Source of the DNA: Longispora sp040681875
Lineage (GTDB): Bacteria; Actinomycetota; Actinomycetes; Mycobacteriales; Micromonosporaceae
DNA: 64,000 bases
Direction: 5' to 3'
Assembly (NCBI RefSeq): GCF_040681875.1
Contig: NZ_JBFAZP010000006.1
Coordinates: 186,001 to 250,000, forward strand
Part shown: piece after piece, positions 54,561 through 63,085 of the stretch
Layout: each line of letters begins with the position of its first letter
Numbering within the stretch: the first letter of the stretch is position 1
The notes under the pieces: model-generated
The model's database searches: none
What the model was told of the DNA's origin: nothing
The model's input: the letters and a program-made list of their open reading frames with translations, nothing else
Made by a program: the position numbers and the translations under genes

Positions 54561-57074
54561 TCAGGGCGCGGGCGGCAGGTCCGCCCGGGAGGCCACCCCG
54601 AGCTTGCGGATCGCCGTCGCCACATGCTGCTCCACCGTCCGGGGCGACAGGAACAGCACGTCCGCGATCTCCCGGTTGGTCTGGCCGGCCGCCGCGAGCG
54701 CCGCGACCTCCCGCTCCCGGGGGGACAGCAGCCTGCCGTAGCCGGGCCGGCCGCCCCGTTGCGCGGGCACCACCCCGTGCACCCTCAGGGTGTACCGGCA
54801 CCGCGCCGCGTCCCACCCCGCCCCCAGCAGCGCGAACCGTTCGGCGACCGCCCCCAGTTCCGCGAGCCCGGCCGTCCGGTCCGCCGTGCCGGGCGCCGGG
54901 AACGTACCGGCGTTGCCGAGCCGGTCCCGGGCGGCGGCCTCGGCGGACAGCGCGGCCTCGTACGGCCGGGGCAGGGCCGCGTAGCGCTCCTCGGCGGCGG
55001 CGTACTCGCCCCGGCAGTACGCCAACGCGGCGGCGGCCAGTGGCGCGTCCGCGCCGTCGATCGCGGTCGCGTACTCCGCCACCAGGGCGTCCACCGGCCG
55101 GCCCGCCCGGCGCAGCGCGGTCACCGCCCACGGCAGCAGTTCCGCCGCCCAGGTCCAGATGCCCTTGAGCCGGATCCGGGCCACGGCCTCGTCGGCGAGC
55201 CGGGCCGCGCCGGCCACGTCGTCGTTGCCGAGCAGCAGCCGGATCTGCGCCCCGGACGCGGCGGCGACCACGGGGACGGCGGCCTCGGCCGCCCAGCCCA
55301 GTCCGGACGCGTGCAGCCGGGCGTCCGCCTGGGGCCGGTCGCCCCGGGCCAGGGCGAGCAGGCCGAGGACGAGGTTGCCCTCGGCGGCCCACCACTGGTT
55401 GGCGGCCCGGTCGACCTCCGCCGTGACCCGTTCGGCGAGCCCCGACCAGTGGCCCCGGGCCCAGTCCAGCCGGAACGCCGTCCCGTTCGAGGCGGTGTCG
55501 TACGGCCGGACGGCCAGCAGGCTGCCGGCCCTCAGGAAGTCCTCGGCGGCCCGGTAGTGCCCGAGCCAGGCGGCGGCGTCCGCGAGGTTGCTCAGCCCCC
55601 GGCACACCTGTCGGCGGCGGCCGGGTTCGTCCCCGAGGGCGACGAGCCGTTCGGCGACCTGCCACGCCTCGGGGTCGCCGGTGACCATCAGCAGCGCCGC
55701 CTGGTTGGCCAGCACCGCCGTACTGACCGCCGGGTCCTCGTCCCCGCACGCGGCCGCCCGGGCCAGGTACTCCCGGTGCGCCCGCAGATCCCCCGGCGGC
55801 ATGTACGGGAACCCGAGCGCCGCCAGCGCCCGCGCGGTCAGCGGCGGTTCGGCGGGGGTCTCCCGGAGCGCCTGGTCCAGGACCCACCGGCCCTCGCCCT
55901 CGTGGCCGAGCCGGTCCATGAGGACGGCGCCGAGGTCCGAGCCGAGTTCGGCGCGCGCGGCGGCCGGCAGCCGAGGGTCCTCGATCATCCGGCGCAGCAG
56001 CTCCAGGTCCTCCTCCGTACTCTCCGCCAGCAGGTCGCGGAGCAGCCCCACCACGACCTCCAGGTCACCGTCGGCCAGGCAGCTCTCGGCGGCCTCCTCG
56101 GCGAACCGGAGCCAGTCGGCGCGCTGGCCCCCGAGGCGGCTGTGCCGGGCGAGGGCGGCGGGCACCCCCTGGCCGGTGAGCGCCGCCGCCGCGCGCAGGT
56201 GCATCCGGCGCCGGACCGGGCCGGGGACCAGGGCGTAGCCGGCGTGGGCGGCCAGCGGGGACCGGTACCCGTAGAGGAGCCCCGGGTGTTCCACCAGGAT
56301 CCCGGCCCGCAGCGCGCCCAGCAGCCCGTCGGCACCGGCGACGGCGGCCAGGGTGTCCTCCGGGGCCGGGTCGTGCAGGACGGCCGCCGCCTGGGCGGTG
56401 GCGAGGGCGGGGCCGCGCAGCCGGGCGAGCCGGGCCCCGACGAGCGCGGCCAGGGTGGGCGCGTCGCCGTGCCGGAGCAGTTCCGCGATCACCCCGGCGA
56501 CCCCGCCGCTGGCGGCGACGAGCACCTGGGCGGCCGGGTCCCAGCGGGCGACGTCGGCGGCAGTGAGCGGGGCCAGCCGGACGGTGGTGCACGGCAGCGG
56601 GGTGGTCACCAGGCCGAGCGGGGAGCCGGGGGCGGGGAGTTCCTCGGGGCGGTAGGTGACGACGAGGCGCAGGTCGCGCGGCGGGCGGGCCAGGACCCAG
56701 CGGAGCAGGTCGCGGGAGTCGGGGTCGAGCCACTGGGCGTCCTCGACGACGACGAGGCCGGTCAGCAGGGTGCGGAGCCGGCGCATCGTGGCGAGCCGGT
56801 CGACCCCGGCCCCGGCGTCGGCCGGCGACGGGGCGGAACCGTCGGCGGGACCGGACAGCGGCCCGGCGGTCTCGAACGGCGCCCACGGCACCGGCCGGTC
56901 CAACGGCGGGCACGCCAACCTCAGCGCCGGACGGTCACCGAGCCACTCGCGGAGCAGTCGGGAGGTCCCCGCCCCGGCCTCGCCCTCGACGAACACGACC
57001 CAGGACTCGGACGACGTCGTCGCCCGCAGGGTGGCGAGGACGCCGTCGCGGCCGACGAACGGAGTCGTAGTCAT
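54561..57074 (-). CDS. Large LuxR-family regulator (LAL type) with a degenerate P-loop
   Basis: A protein of 837 residues. It has an N-terminal AAA/STAND ATPase domain, a long helical TPR-like middle and a C-terminal LuxR helix-turn-helix (LLSPREREVAALAAAGQTNREIADVLFLSPRTVEQHVATAIRKLG). Walker B-like LVVVEDAQWLD is intact. The Walker A site reads VEGEAGAGTSRLL, where the invariant Lys of GxGKS/T is Thr. ATP binding may be lost, or the domain may work as a ligand sensor only. ATG 57074 (FVGRDGVLATL) is preferred over GTG 57086. LAL proteins often activate secondary-metabolite or sugar genes. No cluster lies next to it. Confidence 0.9.
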   Translation of the reverse strand: MTTTPFVGRDGVLATLRATTSSESWVVFVEGEAGAGTSRLLREWLGDRPALRLACPPLDRPVPWAPFETAGPLSGPADGSAPSPADAGAGVDRLATMRRLRTLLTGLVVVEDAQWLDPDSRDLLRWVLARPPRDLRLVVTYRPEELPAPGSPLGLVTTPLPCTTVRLAPLTAADVARWDPAAQVLVAASGGVAGVIAELLRHGDAPTLAALVGARLARLRGPALATAQAAAVLHDPAPEDTLAAVAGADGLLGALRAGILVEHPGLLYGYRSPLAAHAGYALVPGPVRRRMHLRAAAALTGQGVPAALARHSRLGGQRADWLRFAEEAAESCLADGDLEVVVGLLRDLLAESTEEDLELLRRMIEDPRLPAAARAELGSDLGAVLMDRLGHEGEGRWVLDQALRETPAEPPLTARALAALGFPYMPPGDLRAHREYLARAAACGDEDPAVSTAVLANQAALLMVTGDPEAWQVAERLVALGDEPGRRRQVCRGLSNLADAAAWLGHYRAAEDFLRAGSLLAVRPYDTASNGTAFRLDWARGHWSGLAERVTAEVDRAANQWWAAEGNLVLGLLALARGDRPQADARLHASGLGWAAEAAVPVVAAASGAQIRLLLGNDDVAGAARLADEAVARIRLKGIWTWAAELLPWAVTALRRAGRPVDALVAEYATAIDGADAPLAAAALAYCRGEYAAAEERYAALPRPYEAALSAEAAARDRLGNAGTFPAPGTADRTAGLAELGAVAERFALLGAGWDAARCRYTLRVHGVVPAQRGGRPGYGRLLSPREREVAALAAAGQTNREIADVLFLSPRTVEQHVATAIRKLGVASRADLPPAP

Positions 57075-57417
57075 GGATCCGTCCACCTAACCACAGGAGT
57101 TGTTCACGTGTCCCCTACGGATGGATACCCGGATCGCCGAACCGGGAGCATCCTCCCGGGTAGGTGTCGCACACCCGCCTCGGGCGCCTCCCGCACCCGG
57201 CCCCGCACACGCACTGGCGGCCGGGCCCTCGGCGGGTGGGCGAGCACGGTGCCCCCGTCGCACTCCGCAGCGGCGACGGGGGTATCCGTCGCCCCAAAGG
57301 CACAAAACCCCTTTTCCGGGTACGCCCCGGCACCGATCCGCTCTCCGCCGGCCATACGGTGCCCGCAGGTCGCCAGGGTCCACGCATCCTGGGCGTGCGG
57401 CGATCCGCGTCAATACA
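57075..57417. other. Interval upstream of the LAL regulator with no gene seen
   Basis: About 340 GC-rich bases. Open frames on both strands are rich in Arg, Pro and Gly, as expected for non-coding high-GC DNA. TACAAT at 57414-57419 is -10-like, but no -35 is found at the right spacing. Confidence 0.4.
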
Positions 57418-57531
57418 ATGGGTCATACCCATGCGACGCATGGTGATCAATTCGTCCTGTGGGGACTGTGCGGAATCGTGGCGCTACAGGCCCTCTGGCT
57501 TGCGAATATGCGTCTACCTGGGCACTTGTAG
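57418..57531 (+). CDS. Possible 37-residue membrane peptide
   Basis: An open frame from ATG 57418 encoding a His-rich start (GHTHATHGDQ), one hydrophobic helix (FVLWGLCGIVALQALWLANM) and a short end. Its composition is unlike the Arg/Pro-rich chance frames around it. It has neither a strong ribosome-binding site nor comparison data, so it remains a candidate. Confidence 0.3.
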   Translation: MGHTHATHGDQFVLWGLCGIVALQALWLANMRLPGHL

Positions 57532-57573
57532 ATCTTCGCGCGGCAGTGAAAGGATTTGTTAAAGAGCGAACCA

Positions 57574-57610
57574 GGACGGGCGACGTGGTTGGTCGCCGGG
57601 ACGCCCGTCC
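57574..57610 (+). promoter_or_regulatory. Hairpin with two exclusive pairings before a small gene
   Basis: GGACGGGCG (57574-57582) pairs perfectly with 57602-57610. GCGAC (57580-57584) alternatively pairs with GTCGC (57592-57596), and the two pairings share bases 57580-57582. It lies 29 bases before GTG 57640. It may be a leader structure controlling translation, or a terminator of the tiny frame upstream. Confidence 0.35.
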
Positions 57611-57639
57611 CGATTCTCACGGAAGAACTGGAGCCACTC

Positions 57640-57888
57640 GTGGAGCAGCGTCCATTCAACGCCTCCCCTGTCTATCACGGGGAAACCCGCCCCGCCACGT
57701 GGCCGGTGGGCAAATGGCAGGTCGTGCGCACCCGGCTGCCGCGCGACTCGGCCGGCAGCGAGCTGGTGCTGGAGTGCACCGAACTGCGGGACCGGGGCCA
57801 GGCGCTGGCCATGTTCGACCGCTGGCGCGACGACCCGGCCGTCGCGGCGGGCGAGCAGCGGATCAAGGTGGTCGAACTCGAGTCGTGA
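57640..57888 (+). CDS. Small hypothetical protein
   Basis: A protein of 82 residues from GTG 57640, with GGAG about 6 bases upstream. The sequence is hydrophilic (TWPVGKWQVVRTRLPRDSAGSELVLECTELRDRGQALAMFDRWRDDPAV) with one Cys. Codon bias is normal. An earlier in-frame TTG at 57556 would start inside the hairpin leader. No family is recognised. It converges with the bkd operon. Confidence 0.6.
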   Translation: MEQRPFNASPVYHGETRPATWPVGKWQVVRTRLPRDSAGSELVLECTELRDRGQALAMFDRWRDDPAVAAGEQRIKVVELES

Positions 57889-57919
57889 GCCGTTGGGGGC
57901 CCACGACCCGAGCGTCCGC

Positions 57920-57939
57920 CGGCCGGAGTTCCCCGGCCG
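57920..57939. terminator. Short hairpin between converging genes
   Basis: CGGCCGG (57920-57926) and CCGGCCG (57933-57939) with a 6-base loop, between the small gene and the bkdC stop at 57946. Confidence 0.55.
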
Positions 57940-57945
57940 TGCCTG

Positions 57946-59316
57946 TCAGCCGAGCAGCAACATCGGCCGTTCGACCCGGTCGGCGACGTAGCGCAGGTAG
58001 CCGCCGGCCACCCCGCCGTCGCACACCCGGTGGTCGAAGGTGAGACCCATCTGGGTCACCTTCCGCACGGAGAGCTGACCGTCCACCACCCACGGCTTGT
58101 CGATGATCCGGCCGACGCCGAGCATCGCCGCCTCCGGGTGGTTGATGATCGGGGTGGAGCCGTCGACTCCGTACCCGCCGTAGTTGTTCAGCGTGAACGT
58201 GCCGCCCGTCATGTCCGCCAGCCCCAGCCGGCCGGCGCGGGCCAGCTCCACCAGGCGGACGATCTCGTCGGCCAGTTCCACCGTGGACAGCAGGTGCGCG
58301 TCCCGGATGACCGGCACCACGAGGCCCCGCTCGGTCTGCGCGGCGAACCCGAGGTTCACGTACGGCAGCCGGACGAGCTCGTCGCCGTCCACCTGCGCGT
58401 TGAGCTGCGGGTAGCGCAGCAGGCCGGCGACCGTGATCCGGGCGAGCAGGGCCAGGACGCCGACCTTGTGGTCCGGGTAGCCGGCGGCCAGCTCGTTCTT
58501 CGCGTTCATCAGGCCCGTGGCGTCCACGTCGACCCAGGTGGTGGCGTCGGGGATCTCGCGGCGGCTGCGGGTCAGCCGGTCGGCCATGGCCTTGAGCTGG
58601 CCCTTGATCGGGACCCGCTCGTCGAGCAGACCCAGGCGACGGGTACCGGCCGGAGCGGTCGCCCGCGGCACCACGGCCAGCGCCGGCGCCGGAACCCGGG
58701 CCGCCTCGATCGCGGACTCGACGTCCCGGCGGGTGACGATGCCGCCGAGGCCGGAGCCGGCGAGGGCCGCGACGTCGACCGCGTTGTCGGCGGCCAGGCG
58801 GCGGACGATGGGCGAGATGACGAGCGGGGCCCGCTTCTCGGCCACGGCGGTGCCGGTGCCGTTGACGCCGGGGGCGGCCGTGGCGGTGGTGCCCGCACCG
58901 GTGGCCGTCGCGCCGTTCGGGGCGTGGCCGGCCGGGACCGCGCCCAGCCGGCGACGGCGGCGGCCGGTCATCTCGGCGGTGCCGTAGCCGACGAGGACGT
59001 TGCCGGAGCCCTTCGACTCGGGCTCCTTCGCCCCGGCCCGCTCCTCGTCCCGGTACGTGTCGGGCGTGACCTTGCCGTCGGGCGAGCCGATCGTGATCAG
59101 GGGCTTGCCGACGTCCACGACCGAACCGGCCGCGCCGTGCAGCTCCAGCACGGTGCCCGCGTAGGGGCACGGGACGTCCACGGCCGCCTTCGCCGTCTCG
59201 ACCACGACCACGATCTGGTCGATGCCGACCGTGTCGCCGACCGCGACCCGCCACTCGAGGACCTCGGCCTCGGTCAGCCCCTCCCCCAGGTCGGGAAGGT
59301 TGAAGACGGACGTCAT
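57946..59316 (-). CDS. bkdC: Dihydrolipoamide acyltransferase (E2) of a branched-chain keto acid dehydrogenase
   Basis: A protein of 456 residues. The single lipoyl domain (1-80) has the lipoylated Lys in VETAKAAVDVPCPYAG. A linker leads to the peripheral subunit-binding domain (about 175-210: ISPIVRRLAADNAVDVAALAGSGLGGIVTRRDV). The catalytic domain carries TFTLNNYGGYGVDGSTPIINHPEAAMLGVGRI and LTFDHRVCDGGVAGGYL, with the catalytic His and Asp. It transfers the acyl group to CoA. Its start overlaps the E1-beta stop. The single lipoyl domain and the VETAKA motif fit the Bkd rather than the pyruvate-type E2. Confidence 0.93.
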   Translation of the reverse strand: MTSVFNLPDLGEGLTEAEVLEWRVAVGDTVGIDQIVVVVETAKAAVDVPCPYAGTVLELHGAAGSVVDVGKPLITIGSPDGKVTPDTYRDEERAGAKEPESKGSGNVLVGYGTAEMTGRRRRRLGAVPAGHAPNGATATGAGTTATAAPGVNGTGTAVAEKRAPLVISPIVRRLAADNAVDVAALAGSGLGGIVTRRDVESAIEAARVPAPALAVVPRATAPAGTRRLGLLDERVPIKGQLKAMADRLTRSRREIPDATTWVDVDATGLMNAKNELAAGYPDHKVGVLALLARITVAGLLRYPQLNAQVDGDELVRLPYVNLGFAAQTERGLVVPVIRDAHLLSTVELADEIVRLVELARAGRLGLADMTGGTFTLNNYGGYGVDGSTPIINHPEAAMLGVGRIIDKPWVVDGQLSVRKVTQMGLTFDHRVCDGGVAGGYLRYVADRVERPMLLLG

Positions 59317-60332
59317 CGGGACCCCACGAACGGCACGTCGTCCCACTGGAGCCGGGCGATGGTGTCCAGGACCCGGTCGACGCCGGGCAGGTGGTGGTGC
59401 TCCAGCTTCGGCGGCGGGTACGGGATGTCGTAGCCGGCCACCCGCAGTACCGGGGCGGCGAGGGCGTGGAAGCAGCGCTCCTGCACCCGGGCCGCCATCT
59501 CCGCGCCGACCCCGGCGAAGCCGGACGCCTCGGTGACGACGACACAGCGCCCGGTCTTGCGGACGGACGCCTCGATGGTCGCGTCGTCGTACGGGTTGAT
59601 GGTGCGCAGGTCCACGACCTCGACGCTCCAGCCGTCCTCGACGGCGGCGTCGGCGGCGGCCATCGCCACGGGCATCGACGGGCCGTAGGCGAGCAGGGTC
59701 ACGTCGGTGCCGGCCCGGCGGACCTCGGCGCGGCCGAACGGGGCGGTCGCGGCCGGCAGGGACACCTCGTCCTTGGACCAGTACAGCTTCTTGGGCTCCA
59801 GGAAGACGACCGGGTCGGGATCGTTGATCGCCTCGCGGAGCAGCGAGTACGCGTCCGCGACCGTCGACGGGGCCACGACCTTCAGGCCGGGGGTGTGCGC
59901 GTAGTACGCCTCGGAGGAGTCGCAGTGGTGCTCCACGCCGCCGATCCCGCCCGCGTACGGCACCCGGATGACGATGGGCAGCGTGATCGCACCCCGGGTC
60001 CGGTTCCGCATCTTGGCCACGTGCGACAGGATCTGCTCGAACGCCGGGTACGCGAACGCGTCGAACTGCAGCTCCACGACGGGCCGGAACCCGGCCATGG
60101 CCATCCCGATCGCGAAGCCCATGATGCCGGCCTCGGCGAGCGGGGTGTCGAAGCACCGGTCCTCGCCGAAGTCGCGGGTCAGCCCGTCGGTGATCCGGAA
60201 GACCCCGCCGAGCGCGCCGACGTCCTCGCCGAACACGACCACCCGGTCGTCGTCCTTGAGCGCGTCGCGCAGGGCGGTGTTGAGGGCCTGGGCCATGGTG
60301 ACCGTCGGCGCGGCCAGGGCGGTGGTGCTCAT
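59313..60332 (-). CDS. bkdB: Keto acid dehydrogenase E1 component, beta subunit
   Basis: A protein of 339 residues. It has VVVFGEDVGALGGVFRITDGL, DTPLAEAGIMGFAIGMAMAGFRPVVELQFDAF, GGIGGVEHHCDSSEAYYAHTPGLKVVAPST and VVDLRTINPYDDATI, all typical of Bkd-type E1-beta. It pairs with E1-alpha to bind thiamine diphosphate and decarboxylate the keto acid. Both ends overlap neighbouring genes by 4 bases (ATGA), so alpha, beta and E2 are translationally coupled in stoichiometric order. No E3 gene is adjacent, so the general dihydrolipoamide dehydrogenase is presumably shared. Confidence 0.94.
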   Translation of the reverse strand: MSTTALAAPTVTMAQALNTALRDALKDDDRVVVFGEDVGALGGVFRITDGLTRDFGEDRCFDTPLAEAGIMGFAIGMAMAGFRPVVELQFDAFAYPAFEQILSHVAKMRNRTRGAITLPIVIRVPYAGGIGGVEHHCDSSEAYYAHTPGLKVVAPSTVADAYSLLREAINDPDPVVFLEPKKLYWSKDEVSLPAATAPFGRAEVRRAGTDVTLLAYGPSMPVAMAAADAAVEDGWSVEVVDLRTINPYDDATIEASVRKTGRCVVVTEASGFAGVGAEMAARVQERCFHALAAPVLRVAGYDIPYPPPKLEHHHLPGVDRVLDTIARLQWDDVPFVGSR

Positions 60333-61483
60333 TCGGCGGCCAGTTCTTCGAGGAGCTGCGCGCGCTGGGCGACGAGCTGGGGGGTGGGCGTGGCGTAGAC
60401 GTGCTCGAACAGGTCGGTCGGGGTGAGGACCGGGTCGGCGTTCATCCGCTCGCGCAGGTTCGCCGCGTACACCTCGGCCTCGTCCTTGATCTGGGCCTCG
60501 AGGGCGTCGTCGAGCGCCCCGACGGACCGCAGGTGGGCGGCCAGCCGCGCGACCGGGTCCTTGGTGCGCCACTCCTCGACCTCGCCGGCCTCCCGGTAGC
60601 GGGTCGCGTCGTCGGCGTTGGTGTGCGCGTCGATCCGGTAGGTGTGCGCCTCGACGAGGAACGGGCCGTTGCCGCTGCGGCCGTGCTCGACGGCGGCGAG
60701 CATCACGGCGAGCACCGCGACCGGGTCGTTGCCGTCGACCCGCTCGGAGCGGACGCCGTAGCCGACGCCCTTGTAGGCCAGCGACGGGGCCTTGGTCTGC
60801 TTGGCCAGCGGGACGCTGATCGCGTACCCGTTGTTCTGCACCAGGAACACCACCGGCGCGCTGAACACGGCGGCGAAGTTGAGCGCCTCGTGGAAGTCGC
60901 CCTCGCTGGTCGCGCCGTCGCCGATGAACGCGAGCGCGACGGAGTCGTTGCCCTTGCGCTTCTCGCCGTAGGCCACGCCGGCCGCGTGGATGGTCTGGGT
61001 CGCCAGCGGGGTGCACTGCGGGGCGGTGCGCCAGGCGGCGGCGTCGTAGCCGCAGTGCCAGTCGCCGCGCAGCAGGGTGAGCGCCTCGACCGGGTCGATG
61101 CCCCGGGTGGCCAGGGCGACGGACTCGCGGTAGGTCGGGAACATCCAGTCGTCGGCGCGCAGGGCGAGCACGCCGCCGACCTGGCAGGCCTCCTGGCCGT
61201 GACTCGACGGGTACACGGCGAGCCGGCCCTGCTTGGTCAGCGCGGTGCACTGCTGGTCGAAGCGACGACCGACGACCATCTTCCGGTACGCCTGGACGAG
61301 CAGCTCCACCGGCGGCTCGCCGTAGCCGTCGTGCTCGTCGACGCGGGCGCCCCGCTCGTCCAGGAAGCGGATGGGGCGCTCGGCGGGCAGCAGCGCGCTC
61401 GCGGCCTTGGCCTCGGGACTGGTCCTGGCGACCGCCCGCGCCGGGGCCTTGGGCGTCTTACCCCGTGTCGACGTCGTTGTCAT
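60329..61483 (-). CDS. bkdA: Keto acid dehydrogenase E1 component, alpha subunit
   Basis: A protein of 384 residues. The thiamine-diphosphate motif runs from ALAFIGDGATSEGDFHEALNFAAVFSAPVVFLVQNNGYAISVP. The phosphorylation-loop-like segment is THTN-equivalent YRIDAHTNADDATRYR, and SSHGQEACQVGGVLAL and MFPTYRESVALATRG are also typical. A Lys/Ala/Pro-rich N-terminal extension of about 30 residues precedes the domain. ATG 61483 is the conservative start; neither a strong ribosome-binding site nor a clean -10 was found. It is the first gene of bkdABC and is divergent from an Lrp-type gene. The likely substrates are the keto acids of Val, Leu and Ile, which also feed branched fatty acid primers. 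Confidence 0.93.
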   Translation of the reverse strand: MTTTSTRGKTPKAPARAVARTSPEAKAASALLPAERPIRFLDERGARVDEHDGYGEPPVELLVQAYRKMVVGRRFDQQCTALTKQGRLAVYPSSHGQEACQVGGVLALRADDWMFPTYRESVALATRGIDPVEALTLLRGDWHCGYDAAAWRTAPQCTPLATQTIHAAGVAYGEKRKGNDSVALAFIGDGATSEGDFHEALNFAAVFSAPVVFLVQNNGYAISVPLAKQTKAPSLAYKGVGYGVRSERVDGNDPVAVLAVMLAAVEHGRSGNGPFLVEAHTYRIDAHTNADDATRYREAGEVEEWRTKDPVARLAAHLRSVGALDDALEAQIKDEAEVYAANLRERMNADPVLTPTDLFEHVYATPTPQLVAQRAQLLEELAAE

Positions 61484-61518
61484 ATCCGCATGGTGCCGCG
61501 TTTCGAGACGCCTGATCA

Positions 61519-61534
61519 ACCTGGTCTCCCAGGT
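61519..61534. promoter_or_regulatory. Palindrome between bkdA and the Lrp-type gene
   Basis: ACCTGG (61519-61524) and CCAGGT (61529-61534) with a 4-base spacer, preceded by a near-palindrome CGTTTCGAGACG (61499-61510). Candidate site for the divergent Lrp/AsnC regulator. Confidence 0.5.
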
Positions 61535-61561
61535 CGCGACAATCGGCTAGGCTCGACGGTT

Positions 61562-62053
61562 GTGAGCGACCAATCGTCTTTTTCCGCGCCGGACAAACCG
61601 GATACCGCGAGACCTCTGGATGACCTGGATCACAGGATCCTGACCGAGCTGGCCGTCGATGGACGACTCTCGATGCGCGCGCTCGCCGAGAAGTTGCACA
61701 TCTCCCGGGCCAACGCGTACGCCCGGGTGGACCGGCTGGTGGCCGACGGGGTGATCCTCGGCTTCGGCGCGCGGCTCAACCCGGAACGGGCCGGGCTGGG
61801 CACCCCCGCGTACGTGATGGTCACGATCGAGCAGAACACCTGGCGGGAGGTGGTGGCCCGGCTGCGCGTGATCCGGTACGTGGACCACATCGCGCTCGTC
61901 GGCGGCGACTTCGACATTCTCGTGCTGGTCCGCGCGCCCGACAACGCGGCGCTGCGGCACCTGGTGCTGGAGAAGATCCAGGAGATCCCCGGGGTGAAGG
62001 GGACCAGGACGTGGCTGGTGTTCGACGAGGCGACGGGGGCGGGGCCGCACTAG
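61562..62053 (+). CDS. Lrp/AsnC family regulator, probably of bkdABC
   Basis: A protein of 163 residues. The helix-turn-helix (about 20-65: LDDLDHRILTELAVDGRLSMRALAEKLHISRANAYARVDRLVADGVILGF) is followed by the RAM ligand domain (about 85-155: VMVTIEQNTWREVVARLRVIRYVDHIALVGGDFDILVLV). It is divergent from bkdA and, by analogy to BkdR in Pseudomonas and Streptomyces, would respond to branched-chain amino acids. GTG 61562 lies 8 bases after TAGGCT (61548-61553), with no ribosome-binding site, so it is probably leaderless. Confidence 0.9.
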   Translation: MSDQSSFSAPDKPDTARPLDDLDHRILTELAVDGRLSMRALAEKLHISRANAYARVDRLVADGVILGFGARLNPERAGLGTPAYVMVTIEQNTWREVVARLRVIRYVDHIALVGGDFDILVLVRAPDNAALRHLVLEKIQEIPGVKGTRTWLVFDEATGAGPH

Positions 62054-62125
62054 GCCGGCGCGCGGGGCCCGGGCGGGTGAGGGCGGGAGGTGGGGCCGGG
62101 TGGTGGGCTCAGCTGGTGAGGGTCG

Positions 62126-62158
62126 GGCCGACCGGGGCTCAGAGGCGCCCGGTCGGCC
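62126..62158. terminator. Bidirectional terminator between the Lrp-type and double-GNAT genes
   Basis: Perfect 11-base arms GGCCGACCGGG (62126-62136) and complement (62148-62158) around an 11-base loop, between two converging genes. Confidence 0.85.
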
Positions 62159-62164
62159 GGGGCG

Positions 62165-63073
62165 TCAGGCGTGTTCGTAGCGGGCGCGCTGGCCCGTTTC
62201 GGTGTAGCCCAGGGACTCGTAGAGGGCCGTGGCGGACGGGTTGTTCGTGGCGACCATCAGGAGGACGGAGGTCGCGCCCTCGTCGCGCATCCGGCGGGCC
62301 GACTCCGTGAGCAGCGCCCGGCCCAGACCCCGGCGGCGCCACTCGGGACGCACCCCCGCCTGGCCGATCGCGTGGTCGGGGCTCGCGACACAGAACCCCG
62401 CCGGGGTGCCGTCGGCGTCGCGGGCCAGCAGCGCCCAGTCCGCGCGGAAGTCGTCCTCGTCCCCGCTGATCCAGTCGATCCACTCCTCCGCCGACCAGCC
62501 GGGAAAGCCGGGCCGGTCCCGGAAGGAGCCGTCGTACGCGGCGAAGAAGTCGGCCTCGTTGCCCGGCCGCCACTCCTCCACGGTCACGCCCGGCGGGAAC
62601 GGCACGACGGTCAGGTCCGCGAGCGGGCAGGTCATGACGAGCTCGCCGAAGGTGCGTTCGAGGCCGTAGCGGGTGAGGAGGCGGTCGACGGCCGGGGTCC
62701 AGGACTCCGACTCGACCCGGGGGCGGGCCGCGCGGGCCAGGCCCCATTCGAGGAGGTGCCGGCCCAGGCCACGGCCCCGGTGCGCGGGGGCGACCTGGCC
62801 GACGAGCCCGGTCAGGCCGACGCCCGGCTGACCGGGGGTTCCCGCGGCCGGGCCGACGGGGCGGACCGCCGCCGCCGCGACCAGCTCGTCGCCCTCGAAG
62901 CCGCCGACCGTCCCGGCACCGGAGTCCGGCGACGCCCCGCCGAGCGGGTACCGGCTGCGGACGAAGCCCTCGTCGGCCGACTGCGGGAGCCCGCCGTCGA
63001 CGGCGAGCACCGACCGGGTCAGGGCCGCGAGGGCGGGCAGGTCGGTCGCGGAGAGTGGGCGCCACTGGGTCAT
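62165..63073 (-). CDS. Protein with two GNAT domains
   Basis: A protein of 302 residues. The first GNAT domain (about 1-150) has a full acetyl-CoA loop in GQVAPAHRGRGLGRHLLEWGLARA. The second (about 165-302) has GVRPEWRRRGLGRALLTESARRM and LMVATNNPSATALYESLGYTETG. Tandem GNAT proteins include mycothiol synthase MshD, but the length and motifs here do not prove it, and substrate is unknown. TAGATT (63085-63080) lies 6 bases before the ATG with no ribosome-binding site, so it is probably leaderless. Confidence 0.88.
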   Translation of the reverse strand: MTQWRPLSATDLPALAALTRSVLAVDGGLPQSADEGFVRSRYPLGGASPDSGAGTVGGFEGDELVAAAAVRPVGPAAGTPGQPGVGLTGLVGQVAPAHRGRGLGRHLLEWGLARAARPRVESESWTPAVDRLLTRYGLERTFGELVMTCPLADLTVVPFPPGVTVEEWRPGNEADFFAAYDGSFRDRPGFPGWSAEEWIDWISGDEDDFRADWALLARDADGTPAGFCVASPDHAIGQAGVRPEWRRRGLGRALLTESARRMRDEGATSVLLMVATNNPSATALYESLGYTETGQRARYEHA

Positions 63074-63079
63074 GCACGC

Positions 63080-63085
63080 AATCTA
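63080..63085 (-). promoter_or_regulatory. -10 hexamer of the leaderless double-GNAT gene
   Basis: TAGATT on the minus strand, then 6 bases to ATG 63073. Confidence 0.5.

Noticed and set aside
53784..57446. A very long open frame (over 1200 codons) on the plus strand
   Set aside because: It is antisense to the LAL regulator and the two-helix membrane protein. Its translation is rich in Arg, Gly and Pro with no motifs, as usual for high-GC DNA read in the wrong frame.
57431..57562. Cys-rich peptide frame (43 codons) overlapping the possible membrane peptide
   Set aside because: Five Cys are attractive for a bacteriocin-like peptide, but there is no leader, no processing genes and no good start signal.
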